A stretch of DNA of 43,119 nucleotides from Rhodobacteraceae bacterium LNNU 3342 (GTDB lineage: Bacteria; Pseudomonadota; Alphaproteobacteria; Rhodobacterales; Rhodobacteraceae). Location: contig VUAW01000024.1 of assembly GCA_008711135.1 (NCBI GenBank), positions 1 through 43,119 on the forward strand, read 5' to 3'. The notes below the pieces were generated by a model that did no database searches, was not told where the DNA came from, and was given only the letters and a program-made list of their open reading frames with translations. Positions within the stretch are counted from its first letter, which is position 1. Each line of letters opens with the position of its first letter. The position numbers and the translations under genes are program-made. This document shows positions 8,042 to 15,845 of this stretch, one piece after another.

Positions 8042-9025
8042 ATGCCAACCAGAAGACCCCGATCACTCGTATCATGCCTGTGCTTGATCCTTGCCGTCGT
8101 TTCCATTCCTGCCAGTTCCATGGCGCAGCAACTAGAGCATGAACTGTCGATCCCGTTGTGGCCGGAACGCCCGGCATCCGCCCCGGCCGACCTTGAACCG
8201 CAGATCGTCGAACGGTCCAAAAGCCTCTTCCGCCCTGACCGCGCGCTGATGGGCATTGCGGAGCCCTCACTTACAGTCTTTCTGCCTGCAGAGCCGAATG
8301 GGACCTCGATGATCATCGCGCCCGGGGGATCGTACCGGCGCGTGGTGCTGGACAAGGAAGGGGTAGAGATCGCTCATGCCCTTGCCGACCAGGGGATCAC
8401 GAGCTTCCTGCTTGCGTATCGTCTTCCGGGTGAAGGTCATGAGGGTGCTGCGGACGTGCCCCTGGCAGACGGGCAGCGCGCTGTCCGCATCGTGCGCGCC
8501 CATGCAGCGGAATGGGGACTCGACCCGGACCGGATCGGGTTCCTAGGCTTTTCGGCTGCCGGTCATCTGGGCGCGTCGCTGCTGGTTGGACATGACCGGG
8601 CCATCTATGACGCGGTCGACGCAGCCGATGATATTTCCGCCAGACCGGATTTTGCGGCCCTCATCTATCCGGTCGTCACGATGATGGACGGGTCCGTCCA
8701 CGCCGGCTCTCGCGAGGCACTGCTTGGCACTGATCCAAGCGAGGACGCCAAGATCGCGTATTCGCCGCAGATGCACGTGACCTCGGACGCACCTGAAACC
8801 TTCTTTGTCCTTGCAGACGACGATACTTCGGTGGTGCCCGAAAACTCGATCCTTCTCTATCAGGCTCTGCGCGAGGCAGGTGTGAAATCAGAGCTGCACA
8901 TCTTCCGTGACGGCGGCCACGGCTTCGGCATCCGGGGGGCGGAAGGCCTGCCCGTCCAGAAATGGCCCACGCTTCTGTCGGACTGGATGGACCGCATCGG
9001 CATGGGCGGAGGGGAAAGCCAATGA
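8042..9025 (+). CDS. Exported alpha/beta hydrolase (acetylxylan esterase / BD-FAE-like)
   Basis: The 327-residue protein starts with a Sec signal (MPTRRPRSLV, hydrophobic core, ASSMAQ). The hydrolase fold shows APGGSYR as the oxyanion region, GFSAAG with the nucleophile Ser171, an Asp in LADDDTSV (about 259-261) and His293 in DGGHGFGI, a full catalytic triad. The pattern fits the BD-FAE/acetylxylan-esterase-like group; the ester cleaved is unknown. TGGAGGAGA precedes the ATG at 8042, making it a better start than the in-frame ATG at 8018. Its stop overlaps the next start (ATGA), so the two hydrolases are co-translated. Confidence 0.85.
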   Translation: MPTRRPRSLVSCLCLILAVVSIPASSMAQQLEHELSIPLWPERPASAPADLEPQIVERSKSLFRPDRALMGIAEPSLTVFLPAEPNGTSMIIAPGGSYRRVVLDKEGVEIAHALADQGITSFLLAYRLPGEGHEGAADVPLADGQRAVRIVRAHAAEWGLDPDRIGFLGFSAAGHLGASLLVGHDRAIYDAVDAADDISARPDFAALIYPVVTMMDGSVHAGSREALLGTDPSEDAKIAYSPQMHVTSDAPETFFVLADDDTSVVPENSILLYQALREAGVKSELHIFRDGGHGFGIRGAEGLPVQKWPTLLSDWMDRIGMGGGESQ

Positions 9026-10158
9026 GGACACTGCTTCCTATCATCATGGCGACAGTATTGACCTCCCCGCTCCACGCCTTCGAGACCAAGCCGGTAACAG
9101 AAGGGAATCTGCCCACGTTCTATGAGGCGATCAAAGAGAAGCTGACCTTTCCCCTGGCCTATGAGAGATCGCAGTTATCAACACCCGACGAATGGCGCGA
9201 CACTGTGCTGCAGACGGTGCGGTCGCTCGTTCTGCCCTACGAGGCGACGGCCGCGTTCGATGCGGAAGTGATCGAAGAGGCCGATCACGGCGACTACATG
9301 GCCAGACGCATCGCCTTCAACATTACCGACGAAAGCCGGGTTTCTGCCCTGTTGCTGGTGCCCAAGGGCGAGGGGCCTTTCCCAGCCGCCCTGATGTTGC
9401 ACGACCACGGGTCCCGGTTCGACATCGGCAAGGAAAAGTGGATCGCGCCCTGGTACGATGATGCCCGGCGCGCGTCCTCGCAGGAATGGGCGGACAAGTA
9501 CTTTTCCGGCCGCTTTCCCGGCGACGAGCTGGCCCGCCGCGGCTATGTTGTTCTGGCAACGGACGCCTTTGGCTGGGGCGATCGCGAGGGCAACGGCTAC
9601 GACAGCCAGCAAGCCCTAGCCGCCAACTTCATCAACATCGGCGGCTCGCTGGCGGGGCTGATGGCGCTGGAAGACATGCGCGCGGCGGAATTCCTTGACA
9701 GTCTTCCTGAAGTCGATCCGGCACGGACAGCCGCGATCGGTTTTTCCATGGGTGCCTTTCGCGCCTGGCAGGTGGCCGCTCTTTCACCCCATGTGGATGC
9801 TGCCGTGGCAGATGGCTGGATGGCGACCCATGAAGGGCTGATGGTGCCAGGCAACAACCAGCTCAAGGGGCAGTCAGCCTGGTACATGACCCACCCGGGG
9901 CTGGCGCGCCTGCTGGACTATCCGGACTTCGCCAGCCTGGCCGCACCAAAGCCCATGCTTCTCATAGGCGGAGGCGAGGACCCGTTGTTCCCGCCCACCT
10001 CTGTCGAGGCCGCCTTCGAGAAGATGGCGGGGGTCTGGCAGGCCTTCGGGGCGCCAGAGGCATTGGAGACACGGATATGGCAAGCTGAGGGCCATATTTT
10101 CACAGCCGAAATGCAGGACGCAGCCTTTGACTGGCTGGACACGGTGCTCATGAACTAA
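9022..10158 (+). CDS. Exported alpha/beta hydrolase (dienelactone hydrolase-like)
   Basis: The protein of 378 residues begins with a short signal peptide (MRTLLPIIMATVLTSPLHAF). A large alpha/beta hydrolase domain follows with LHDHGSRFD as the oxyanion segment, GFSMGA with Ser242, LLIGGGEDPLFPP with the probable Asp, and EGHIFT with the His. The size and the insert between strands fit the abhydrolase_7 / acetylxylan-esterase-like group. The ATG overlaps the stop of the preceding hydrolase by four bases, with GGAGGGGAAAG upstream, so I prefer it to the earlier in-frame start at 8962. The two genes probably act on the same class of ester in the periplasm; this is inference from arrangement. Confidence 0.82.
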   Translation: MRTLLPIIMATVLTSPLHAFETKPVTEGNLPTFYEAIKEKLTFPLAYERSQLSTPDEWRDTVLQTVRSLVLPYEATAAFDAEVIEEADHGDYMARRIAFNITDESRVSALLLVPKGEGPFPAALMLHDHGSRFDIGKEKWIAPWYDDARRASSQEWADKYFSGRFPGDELARRGYVVLATDAFGWGDREGNGYDSQQALAANFINIGGSLAGLMALEDMRAAEFLDSLPEVDPARTAAIGFSMGAFRAWQVAALSPHVDAAVADGWMATHEGLMVPGNNQLKGQSAWYMTHPGLARLLDYPDFASLAAPKPMLLIGGGEDPLFPPTSVEAAFEKMAGVWQAFGAPEALETRIWQAEGHIFTAEMQDAAFDWLDTVLMN

Positions 10159-10781
10159 GGCCAACGCTGTTGCCGCAGGTTGCTGGCCGCCCTGCTGCGC
10201 CGATTTCAGGGCGGGGCGGGGCGGCGATTTCCTGCCCCTCGACCCGGTCCCTGCTGCGGGTTCCGCGCACGACAAAGCCGACATAGCCCATGGAGTGACC
10301 TTTCTCTAGCGGGTGCGGCAAGGTTTGACAGGCGGGGGAAGGCCCCGCAAGGACGGCGTGCTGCTCATTGGTACGATCCGCATAACGCTCCGGCGCTCTG
10401 TCCGGATGCATCGGGCGGGGAGCGCTTCTGCCGGACAAAAGATGCCGGAGATGCCGCCTGAAGTCGAGAAAATCTTCCGTGCCAGCGTGAGCGCTGTACC
10501 AGAGTGCTGAAGGTGACAGGTTCCGCAGCCCCGCCTTCGCAGGCAGGAGGGCGCTTGTTTTTTTATAGAAGCCAGCGCTCGCCTATCGCCCTGACCTAGT
10601 ATTTCTAGCCTGATGCCGGCTGTAAATGATCTAACCCGCGTCCCCGACGTTGTTACTGCAATTACACCGTGTCGAGCATGAACGACTGGTTCATACTCGC
10701 ATCGCAGCAATCGCTCCGTCTCAAGCAACGACCTGTGGCTATGGCTGGACCACCGGACGAGTTCGTCTTCCCCGCCGCAAC
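10159..10781. other. Intergenic stretch between convergent operons
   Basis: No recognisable gene; the open frames crossing it are chance or antisense frames. It separates the rightward hydrolase pair from the 3' end of the leftward molybdate-type operon. A T-run follows GC-rich sequence near 10550-10565, but I could not define a convincing stem, so no terminator is called. Confidence 0.45.
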
Positions 10782-11249
10782 CTAGGTGACAGGCGTGAAG
10801 TGGCAGCGATCCGGCTTGATGTCGATCAGCGGCGTGCCCGAGACGCACTCGAGCCCGCGCACGATCAGGCGGTTCCCCTCTCGCCGGATCAGCCGGACGG
10901 TGGACAGCCCGATCGGGTTCGGCCGGATCGGAGACCGGAGCGAGAGTGTCCCGCGCGCGCTGTCCCCGTGGTTGGGGTTCTGCAGGATCAGGTCGCGCCG
11001 CGACAGGTGCAGCCAGTAAAGGATCTCGAGGCTCGGGAAGTTTTCGACCCCGTCCAGCGCAAGATCCCAGGGCGACGCCACCACGATGGTGCATTCCGGC
11101 CCGTCAAGCTGTCCTTGGCGCGGGCAATCCTCGCGCCGCGTCCATGGGGTTTCGATGTGCCCGATGAAGGCAAGGTTGGCGTCGGCCGGAAGGGGCGCCT
11201 CGGTTGCCTGTTCGTGCGCGCGCATGTCCTGAAGCTGCCCCGTTTCCAT
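10782..11249 (-). CDS. TrmO-type tRNA N6-threonylcarbamoyladenosine methyltransferase domain protein
   Basis: The 155-residue protein is the TsaA/TrmO (UPF0066) domain alone. Markers are FIGHIETPW near the N-terminus, the SAM-site loop RSPIRPNPIGLSTV and GTPLIDIKPD near the end. TrmO of enterobacteria methylates t6A at position 37 of tRNAs; the short version lacks the C-terminal extension of E. coli TrmO. Here it is the last gene of a molybdate/tungstate-type operon, starting 3 bases after the Mop-gene stop. That position raises the possibility of a metal- or pterin-linked role rather than general tRNA modification; this is inference. Confidence 0.85.
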   Translation of the reverse strand: METGQLQDMRAHEQATEAPLPADANLAFIGHIETPWTRREDCPRQGQLDGPECTIVVASPWDLALDGVENFPSLEILYWLHLSRRDLILQNPNHGDSARGTLSLRSPIRPNPIGLSTVRLIRREGNRLIVRGLECVSGTPLIDIKPDRCHFTPVT

Positions 11250-11252
11250 TGC

Positions 11253-11456
11253 TTAGATCCCGACCATGACGTCAGACGCCTTGATGATCGCGGTGGCCTA
11301 CTAGCCCACGGCCAGACCAAGCTCTTCGACGGCGGCGTTGGTGATGGACGCGGCGATGGTAGTGCCGTTGCAATCCAGACGGACGATAGTGGTGGTGACG
11401 CCCTTGTCGATGGCGATGATCGTCCCGGCGATCTGGTTGCGCACGCTGAGTTTCAC
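11253..11456 (-). pseudogene. Mop/TOBE-domain molybdate-binding protein, interrupted by two UAG codons
   Basis: From the GTG at 11456, preceded by AAGGAGAG, the frame reads VKLSVRNQIAGTIIAIDKGV and continues through IAASITNAAVEELGLAVG. It then meets TAG TAG (11303-11298) and resumes in the same frame with ATAIIKASDVMVGI before TAA. This is the whole 67-69 residue Mop/TOBE fold, in which LAVG is normally followed by two residues such as Lys-Glu and then ATAVIKASDVMVG. Sequence on both sides is well conserved. Mop proteins bind molybdate or tungstate oxyanions as oligomers in the cytoplasm. The gene lies between the ATPase gene and trmO. It is either a recent nonsense pair or read-through; see findings. 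Confidence 0.85.
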
Positions 11457-11481
11457 GTTGCTCTCCTTGCTTTCTATAAAT

Positions 11482-12249
11482 TCAAATTGACGGCACGCAG
11501 ACGGCGCGACCAGAGACCGTCCGTTCCACCGCTACCCCAACATCGTATACCCGGCTCAGCCGGGAACCGGCCAAGACTTCGGCGGGGGTGCCCTGGGCAA
11601 GGATGCTGCCGTCGTGCATGAGCAGGACCCGGGCGTTCAGCGCAAAAGCCTGATCGGGATCATGGGTTGACAGGATGACCGCATGCCCCCCGGTGCGCGC
11701 GAGCTCTGCAATCCGTGCCAGCACCCGCGCCTGGTTGCCGAAGTCGAGGCTCGCCGTCGGTTCGTCCATCACCATCACGCCGGCTTCCTGCGTCAGGGCG
11801 CGGGCAATCATCACCATCTGGCGCTGCCCGCCCGACAGACGCGAATAGTCGGCACCCGCCAGATGGCTGATCCCCAGCCGGGCCAGCGCGGCGCGCGCGG
11901 CTGCCCGGTCGCCTTCGGCCGGGGCGGCCAGGGCGCCCATGCGCGCGGTGAGGCCCATGAGCACGACCTCCTCGACCTCATACGGGAAGGGCGGCACATG
12001 CGCCTGCGGGACATAGGCGATGCGGCGGGCGATTTCGGCCCGGGACAGGCGCGACAGGTCCTGCCCGCCCAGCCGGATCGTCCCGGCGAGCGGCGGGATC
12101 AGGCCCAGAAGCGTTCGGAACAGCGTGGTCTTGCCGCAGCCGTTCGGTCCCAGAAGGCAAACAACCTCTCCCGCGGAAATATCAAGCGACAGGTCGCGCC
12201 CGACGACCGTGCGGCCATGACCGATGGACAGATCCCTGGCCGCGATCAT
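11482..12249 (-). CDS. ABC transporter ATPase of FecE/BtuD type (molybdate/tungstate-type system)
   Basis: This 255-residue ATPase shows GPNGCGKTT (Walker A), the Q-loop in YVPQAH, the signature LSGGQRQ, Walker B VMVMDEPTASLD and the switch His in STHDP. It powers the FecCD permease encoded just upstream. The frame is open well upstream, but the ATG at 12249 overlaps the permease stop as ATGA and the protein homology begins there. The FecE-type ATPase together with the Mop and ModA-like genes resembles the MolBC-type molybdate/tungstate importers rather than classic ModC. It lacks a C-terminal TOBE domain; that function would be supplied by the separate Mop gene. Confidence 0.87.
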   Translation of the reverse strand: MIAARDLSIGHGRTVVGRDLSLDISAGEVVCLLGPNGCGKTTLFRTLLGLIPPLAGTIRLGGQDLSRLSRAEIARRIAYVPQAHVPPFPYEVEEVVLMGLTARMGALAAPAEGDRAAARAALARLGISHLAGADYSRLSGGQRQMVMIARALTQEAGVMVMDEPTASLDFGNQARVLARIAELARTGGHAVILSTHDPDQAFALNARVLLMHDGSILAQGTPAEVLAGSRLSRVYDVGVAVERTVSGRAVCVPSI

Positions 12250-13268
12250 GTCCATCCCCGCCGCCCCCGCGCCAGCAGGTAAAGGAAGAACGGCGCCCCC
12301 AGAACCGCTGTCAGGATGCCCAGCGGGATCTCGACAATCGCCACCGTCCGGCAGAGCGTATCGACCAGAAGCAGATACCCCGCCCCCAGGATCGCCGCGA
12401 CCGGCAGCAGCGTGGCAAAGGAGGGCCCCACGATCATCCGCGCGATATGCGGGATCACCAGCCCCACCCAACCGACCACCCCGGCAATCGCCACAACCGA
12501 CGCAGTGATCAGCGTGGCCGCGCCGATCACCAGCAGCCGCAGGCGCGGCGCATCGACCCCCAGCGCACGCGCCTCGTCATCGCCAAGCGACAAGAGGTTG
12601 ATCCGCCAGCGCAGCAGGATCAGCGGCACAAGTCCAAGGATGACCGCCGGCAGCACCGGCCCCAGATCGCTGCCGGTCGTGCTTGCCAGCGACCCCAGCA
12701 GCCAGAAGGTGATCGCGGGCAACTGGTCGTAAGGGTCCGCCATGACCTTCAGAAGTGAGGTCGCCGCCCCCGCCAGCGCCCCCATCACCACCCCGGTCAG
12801 CACCAGAACCAGCGTCTGGTCCACGCCCCGAACGGCCTGCGCCACGAAGATCACCAATGCCACGGCACAAAGACCGCCGATAAAGGCAAAGCCCTGGATC
12901 GCGATCACCGGCAGCGACAGAAAGATGCCGCAGACCGCCCCCAGCGCCGCCCCCGACGACACGCCGAGGATGTCGGGCGACACCAGAGGGTTCCGGAACA
13001 GCACCTGATAAGATGCGCCCGCCGCAGCCAGCGCCGCCCCCACCAGCATCGCCGCCAGCACCCGCGGCAGGCGGATGTTCCAGACCACGATCCCCGCAGG
13101 GCCCTCTGCCCCCGACCACAGCGCCGCTGCCAGCTCCGCCAGCGTCAGCCGGTAGGGGCCGATCGTCATCGCGGCCAGCGCCCCCGCCACAAGCAAAAGC
13201 GTCAGTATCGCCACCGCAGACAGGCGGCGGCGGGCCGGCCGCGACGGGGCAAGGGCGCCATCTGTCAT
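12246..13268 (-). CDS. FecCD-family ABC transporter permease (molybdate/tungstate-type system)
   Basis: The 340-residue protein has about ten hydrophobic segments and the FecCD hallmarks IRLPRVLAAMLVGAALAAAG, FRNPLVSPDILGVSSGAALG, LLGSLAS and GWVGLVIPHIARM with the coupling-helix region, ending in ILTAVLGAPFFLYLL. It forms the membrane channel of a type II importer of the BtuC/FecD/MolB class. Start 10 bases after the binding-protein stop; its own stop overlaps the ATPase start by 4 bases. Substrate is inferred from neighbours. Confidence 0.9.
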   Translation of the reverse strand: MTDGALAPSRPARRRLSAVAILTLLLVAGALAAMTIGPYRLTLAELAAALWSGAEGPAGIVVWNIRLPRVLAAMLVGAALAAAGASYQVLFRNPLVSPDILGVSSGAALGAVCGIFLSLPVIAIQGFAFIGGLCAVALVIFVAQAVRGVDQTLVLVLTGVVMGALAGAATSLLKVMADPYDQLPAITFWLLGSLASTTGSDLGPVLPAVILGLVPLILLRWRINLLSLGDDEARALGVDAPRLRLLVIGAATLITASVVAIAGVVGWVGLVIPHIARMIVGPSFATLLPVAAILGAGYLLLVDTLCRTVAIVEIPLGILTAVLGAPFFLYLLARGRRGWT

Positions 13269-13278
13269 CGGACTTCGA

Positions 13279-14300
13279 TCATGGCAGCAGGCGGTCGAGT
13301 TGGTCGTCCGTCAGATCAAGGTGATACCACAGCTTGTAGTAGTCGCGCGTGCGTTCCTTCAAATCGGTTTCATAGCGATCGGGGAAGAAGGTCGCCGCCA
13401 TCCAGTCCAGCCCGATCATGCGGTTGAGCGACGGCGGCCGGTCGATCCAGCCAAAGGGCAGCACCGGTGAAAGATGCACCTGCCCCTCTTGCACCGCGCT
13501 CATCCGGCTCCAGAGCGGGCTGTCGCGATGGGCGTCGAAGAACTGCCGGTCCCAGGTCACGATCACGTCAGGGTCGGCGGCCAGCAGCGCCTCGAGGTTC
13601 ACCTGCACAAGACCCCGTGCGGTGTCGGACCGTCCAAGCACGTTTACCCCGCCCGCCCGTTCAAGGATCTCGGTGTTGATCGACCCTACCACGCCGCTTT
13701 CCAGCCCCTCCGGCCCGCGGGCCAGATAGGCGCGGGGACGTTCGTCTTCGGGGATATCCGCCAGCAACGCGTCGATCCGGGCAAAGGTCGCCTCGGCATC
13801 CTGCGCCAGCGCCTCTCCCCGCTCGGGGACACCCAGCGCCACGCCCAGCAGGCGCAGGGCGGCGGGGGTATTTTCGAACCGGCCGTCGATCAGCAGGTAG
13901 GGAATGCCCGTCTGTGCCTGCACCCGGTCGGCAAGGTCGATGTAGGTGTCGCGCACCGAGCCGAAGTCGAGGATCAGGTCCGGCTGCAGGGCCAGAACCC
14001 GTTCAAGGTTGGCCTCCCCTCCCTGTCCGGTCAGGGTGCCAAGCTCCGGCAGGTCGGCATAGGGGGCGGCGAGGAACTCCCGCTCCTCCGGCCGGTTGGC
14101 GCGGGGCCAGCCCAGCATCCGGTCCGGCGCCATGACATACAGCAGGATCGCCGCCGGGGGACCTGCGGCAAGACCGTCTCTACCCGCTCTGGCAGTTCGA
14201 CAACCCGGTCGGCGCTGTCGGTGACGGCGCGTGTGGCCTGCGCCTGAAGCGGCGCGGCAAGGACCAGCGCGGCGAGCGCCGCAAGGCAGAATCGGATCAT
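13279..14300 (-). pseudogene. Periplasmic binding protein of MolA/FepB type, one-base frameshift
   Basis: The gene starts at 14300 (MIRFCLAALAALVLAAPLQA, a clear signal peptide) and runs through VVELPERVETVLP. The expected continuation AGPPAAILLYVMAPDRMLGW is found in another frame, as if one G were lost in TTGCCGCAGG at about 14165-14170. The second frame then gives a full type III binding-protein body with AANLERVLALQPDLILDFG-like text (EANLERV), AADPDVIVTW and the end YKLWYHLDLTDDQLDRLL, the last being usual for MolA-like proteins. The start overlaps the stop of the upstream gene as ATGA. Either a one-base deletion or a sequencing error; all the rest is intact. Confidence 0.83.
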
Positions 14301-15040
14301 GCAGGGCTTCCTTGGGCTTGGGGCGCGGCGGCCGGCTGAAATCCATGTTCAGACAGTCGCGCTTGGATTTCAGGGGAAAGAAGGTGATCGGCCAGCAGGC
14401 CCGCCGCTGCTGCGTCCTTGCAAACCGTCAGCGCATAGGTTGCCCGCACCGAAAGCGCCTCTGGCAACTCCAGCACCCGGAGCGAGGGGCTGTCCCCCTG
14501 CGCCACGACTGCATTGGTGCGATAGGTCAGGAACAGGTCAGCCGCGCCCGAGGTCATCAGCCAGGCATAGGTGCTGCGCCCCGCCGGTGGCCCCGGCAGG
14601 CCCGGCGCCCCGGTCAGGCACAGGGCCCGGGCACGGGCCGCCGCGCCTGCGCCGGGGGCGATATCGTCAAGGCGCTCCAGAACACGCAAAGCATAATCGC
14701 CCGACGGGTCGTTTCCGGGGGTAGAGATGCCAAGCCGCAGATCCGGCCGCTGCAATAGGGCCGCGGCATCGTCGCCCGAAAGGCCGGAACGCAGGATCAG
14801 ACACATCTCATTGTGGCACAGGACGCGCGGCAGTCTGCCAAGCCCCGCCCGATGCAGCCGCGCCGGGTGCCCGGTATCAGCGCTTGCAAACAGATCCCAG
14901 GCCCGCCCGCGTTCAATCGCCGTCCGCAAAAGGCCCGAGGCCCCGAACGCAGCCTCAATCCGCCGACCCGCGGCCCGGTCCAGCCGGGCAAAGGCGCGTG
15001 CCAAACTGCCCGCCGCATGAAGGCGCAGCGGCTCAGTCAC
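14297..15040 (-). CDS. ModA-like substrate-binding domain protein, no evident signal peptide
   Basis: About 247 residues starting VTEPLRLHAAGSLARAFARL, which matches the beginning of the mature ModA/WtpA-type oxyanion-binding fold, followed by FGASGLLRTAIERGRAWDLF, ASADTGHPARL, LGISTPGNDPSGDYA and TYRTNAVVA. I chose the GTG at 15040; the TTG at 15097 would add residues without signal-peptide character. Ordinary ModA proteins are exported, so the lack of a signal is odd: the protein may be a cytoplasmic oxyanion sensor or its start may be missed. It is the first gene of the operon and overlaps the MolA-like gene by 4 bases. Confidence 0.75.
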   Translation of the reverse strand: MTEPLRLHAAGSLARAFARLDRAAGRRIEAAFGASGLLRTAIERGRAWDLFASADTGHPARLHRAGLGRLPRVLCHNEMCLILRSGLSGDDAAALLQRPDLRLGISTPGNDPSGDYALRVLERLDDIAPGAGAAARARALCLTGAPGLPGPPAGRSTYAWLMTSGAADLFLTYRTNAVVAQGDSPSLRVLELPEALSVRATYALTVCKDAAAAGLLADHLLSPEIQARLSEHGFQPAAAPQAQGSPA

Positions 15041-15140
15041 GTTGGAGAACCTTGCCAAACTCAACCATTCTGCGGATTCTTTCGCAAAATCCTGCAAATG
15101 TTTTTTATATCTACTTTATCGCATTTTATACCGCATTTCC
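15041..15140 (-). promoter_or_regulatory. AT-rich promoter/operator region of the molybdate-type operon
   Basis: Immediately before the operon the sequence turns AT-rich, with TATAAAATGCGATAAAG and GATATAAAAAACA on the minus strand inside GC-rich surroundings. The two similar TATAAA-containing blocks could hold the -10 element and a ModE-like site, whose known core contains TATAT/ATATA half-sites. No exact ModE palindrome is present; the assignment is by position and composition. Confidence 0.35.
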
Positions 15141-15408
15141 ACGCTGCATTTTCCTCACGCGTCTTGTGCCCTTGAGGGCAGATCTCATTTCGACAGGGCC
15201 CGGAGGTGTTGGCGAACCTACTGGTGATGGTTCATTGCTCCCTTTCCCAACAACTATGGGCCACGCGTGTTATCTTGGCAGCGCCAAGTGCACTGAAGCC
15301 GGACCACTGCTTACGGTTCGCCCTGACCGAAGAATTGCGTTGCGGAAGATGCGGGCGCGGGTGGCGGGGCAGTCTTTCCTCCAGGCGCGTCCGTTCTTGC
15401 AATGGATG

Positions 15409-15645
15409 ACCGCCGCGGCTCTGGCATTCGTTGACTAGGAAGTGCCAGACATTCTCGTCCAGAGCCATCGGAACGCCGTGGCCAAACGCCTGCTGCGCCC
15501 GCTCATGAAGCGGTACGGGCTCGTTCAGTGGCTGATGGTGGTCCACCAACTGCCGAGACGTCGCGGCGGCAAGTGCGCCCCTCCCGGCGTCGAGGTTGCT
15601 CGGAGGATCTCAACAACCGCCTGCAGAACAGCCCCTGTCCTGCTC
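15409..15645 (+). pseudogene. IS6-family transposase remnant
   Basis: One frame from 15442 reads PDILVQSHRNAVAKRLLRPL and then MKRYGLVQWLMVVHQLP, matching DILVQSRRNAKAAKRFLRKLLK...VVVTDKL of IS6 transposases. A second frame further on has LNNRLQNS, equivalent to the conserved LNNRAENSH. An in-frame TAG precedes VPDILVQ, the catalytic TDKL Asp is lost, and there is a frameshift. It is a decayed core of a transposase related to the one at 41332-41841. The sequence around it (15141-15408 and 15646-15845) contains no recognisable gene. Confidence 0.65.
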
Positions 15646-15845
15646 AAGCGGGCTTGGATTCAGCAGGATCCTACAGGCGGCAAATCTGAGGCACGCCAAC
15701 CCTTCCAGCCGCGACGAAATGCGGCGCTGACAGGACCTCATGATGACCCGCGGTCGGCGCGCGGCCTGCAGGATCATGGGGGATACGGCGCATCAGAACC
15801 GCGACGCCAAAGCCCTTCAGCCAACGGACCGAAAACGCCGGCGCC

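Noticed and set aside
10306-11094. Minus-strand open frame of 262 codons
   Set aside because: It is an out-of-frame shadow of the TrmO gene and continues into non-coding sequence.
11298-11303. Pyrrolysine coding at the double UAG
   Set aside because: Pyrrolysine is not known from this kind of bacterium for Mop proteins and no pyl genes are in the window; mutation or ordinary read-through is more likely.
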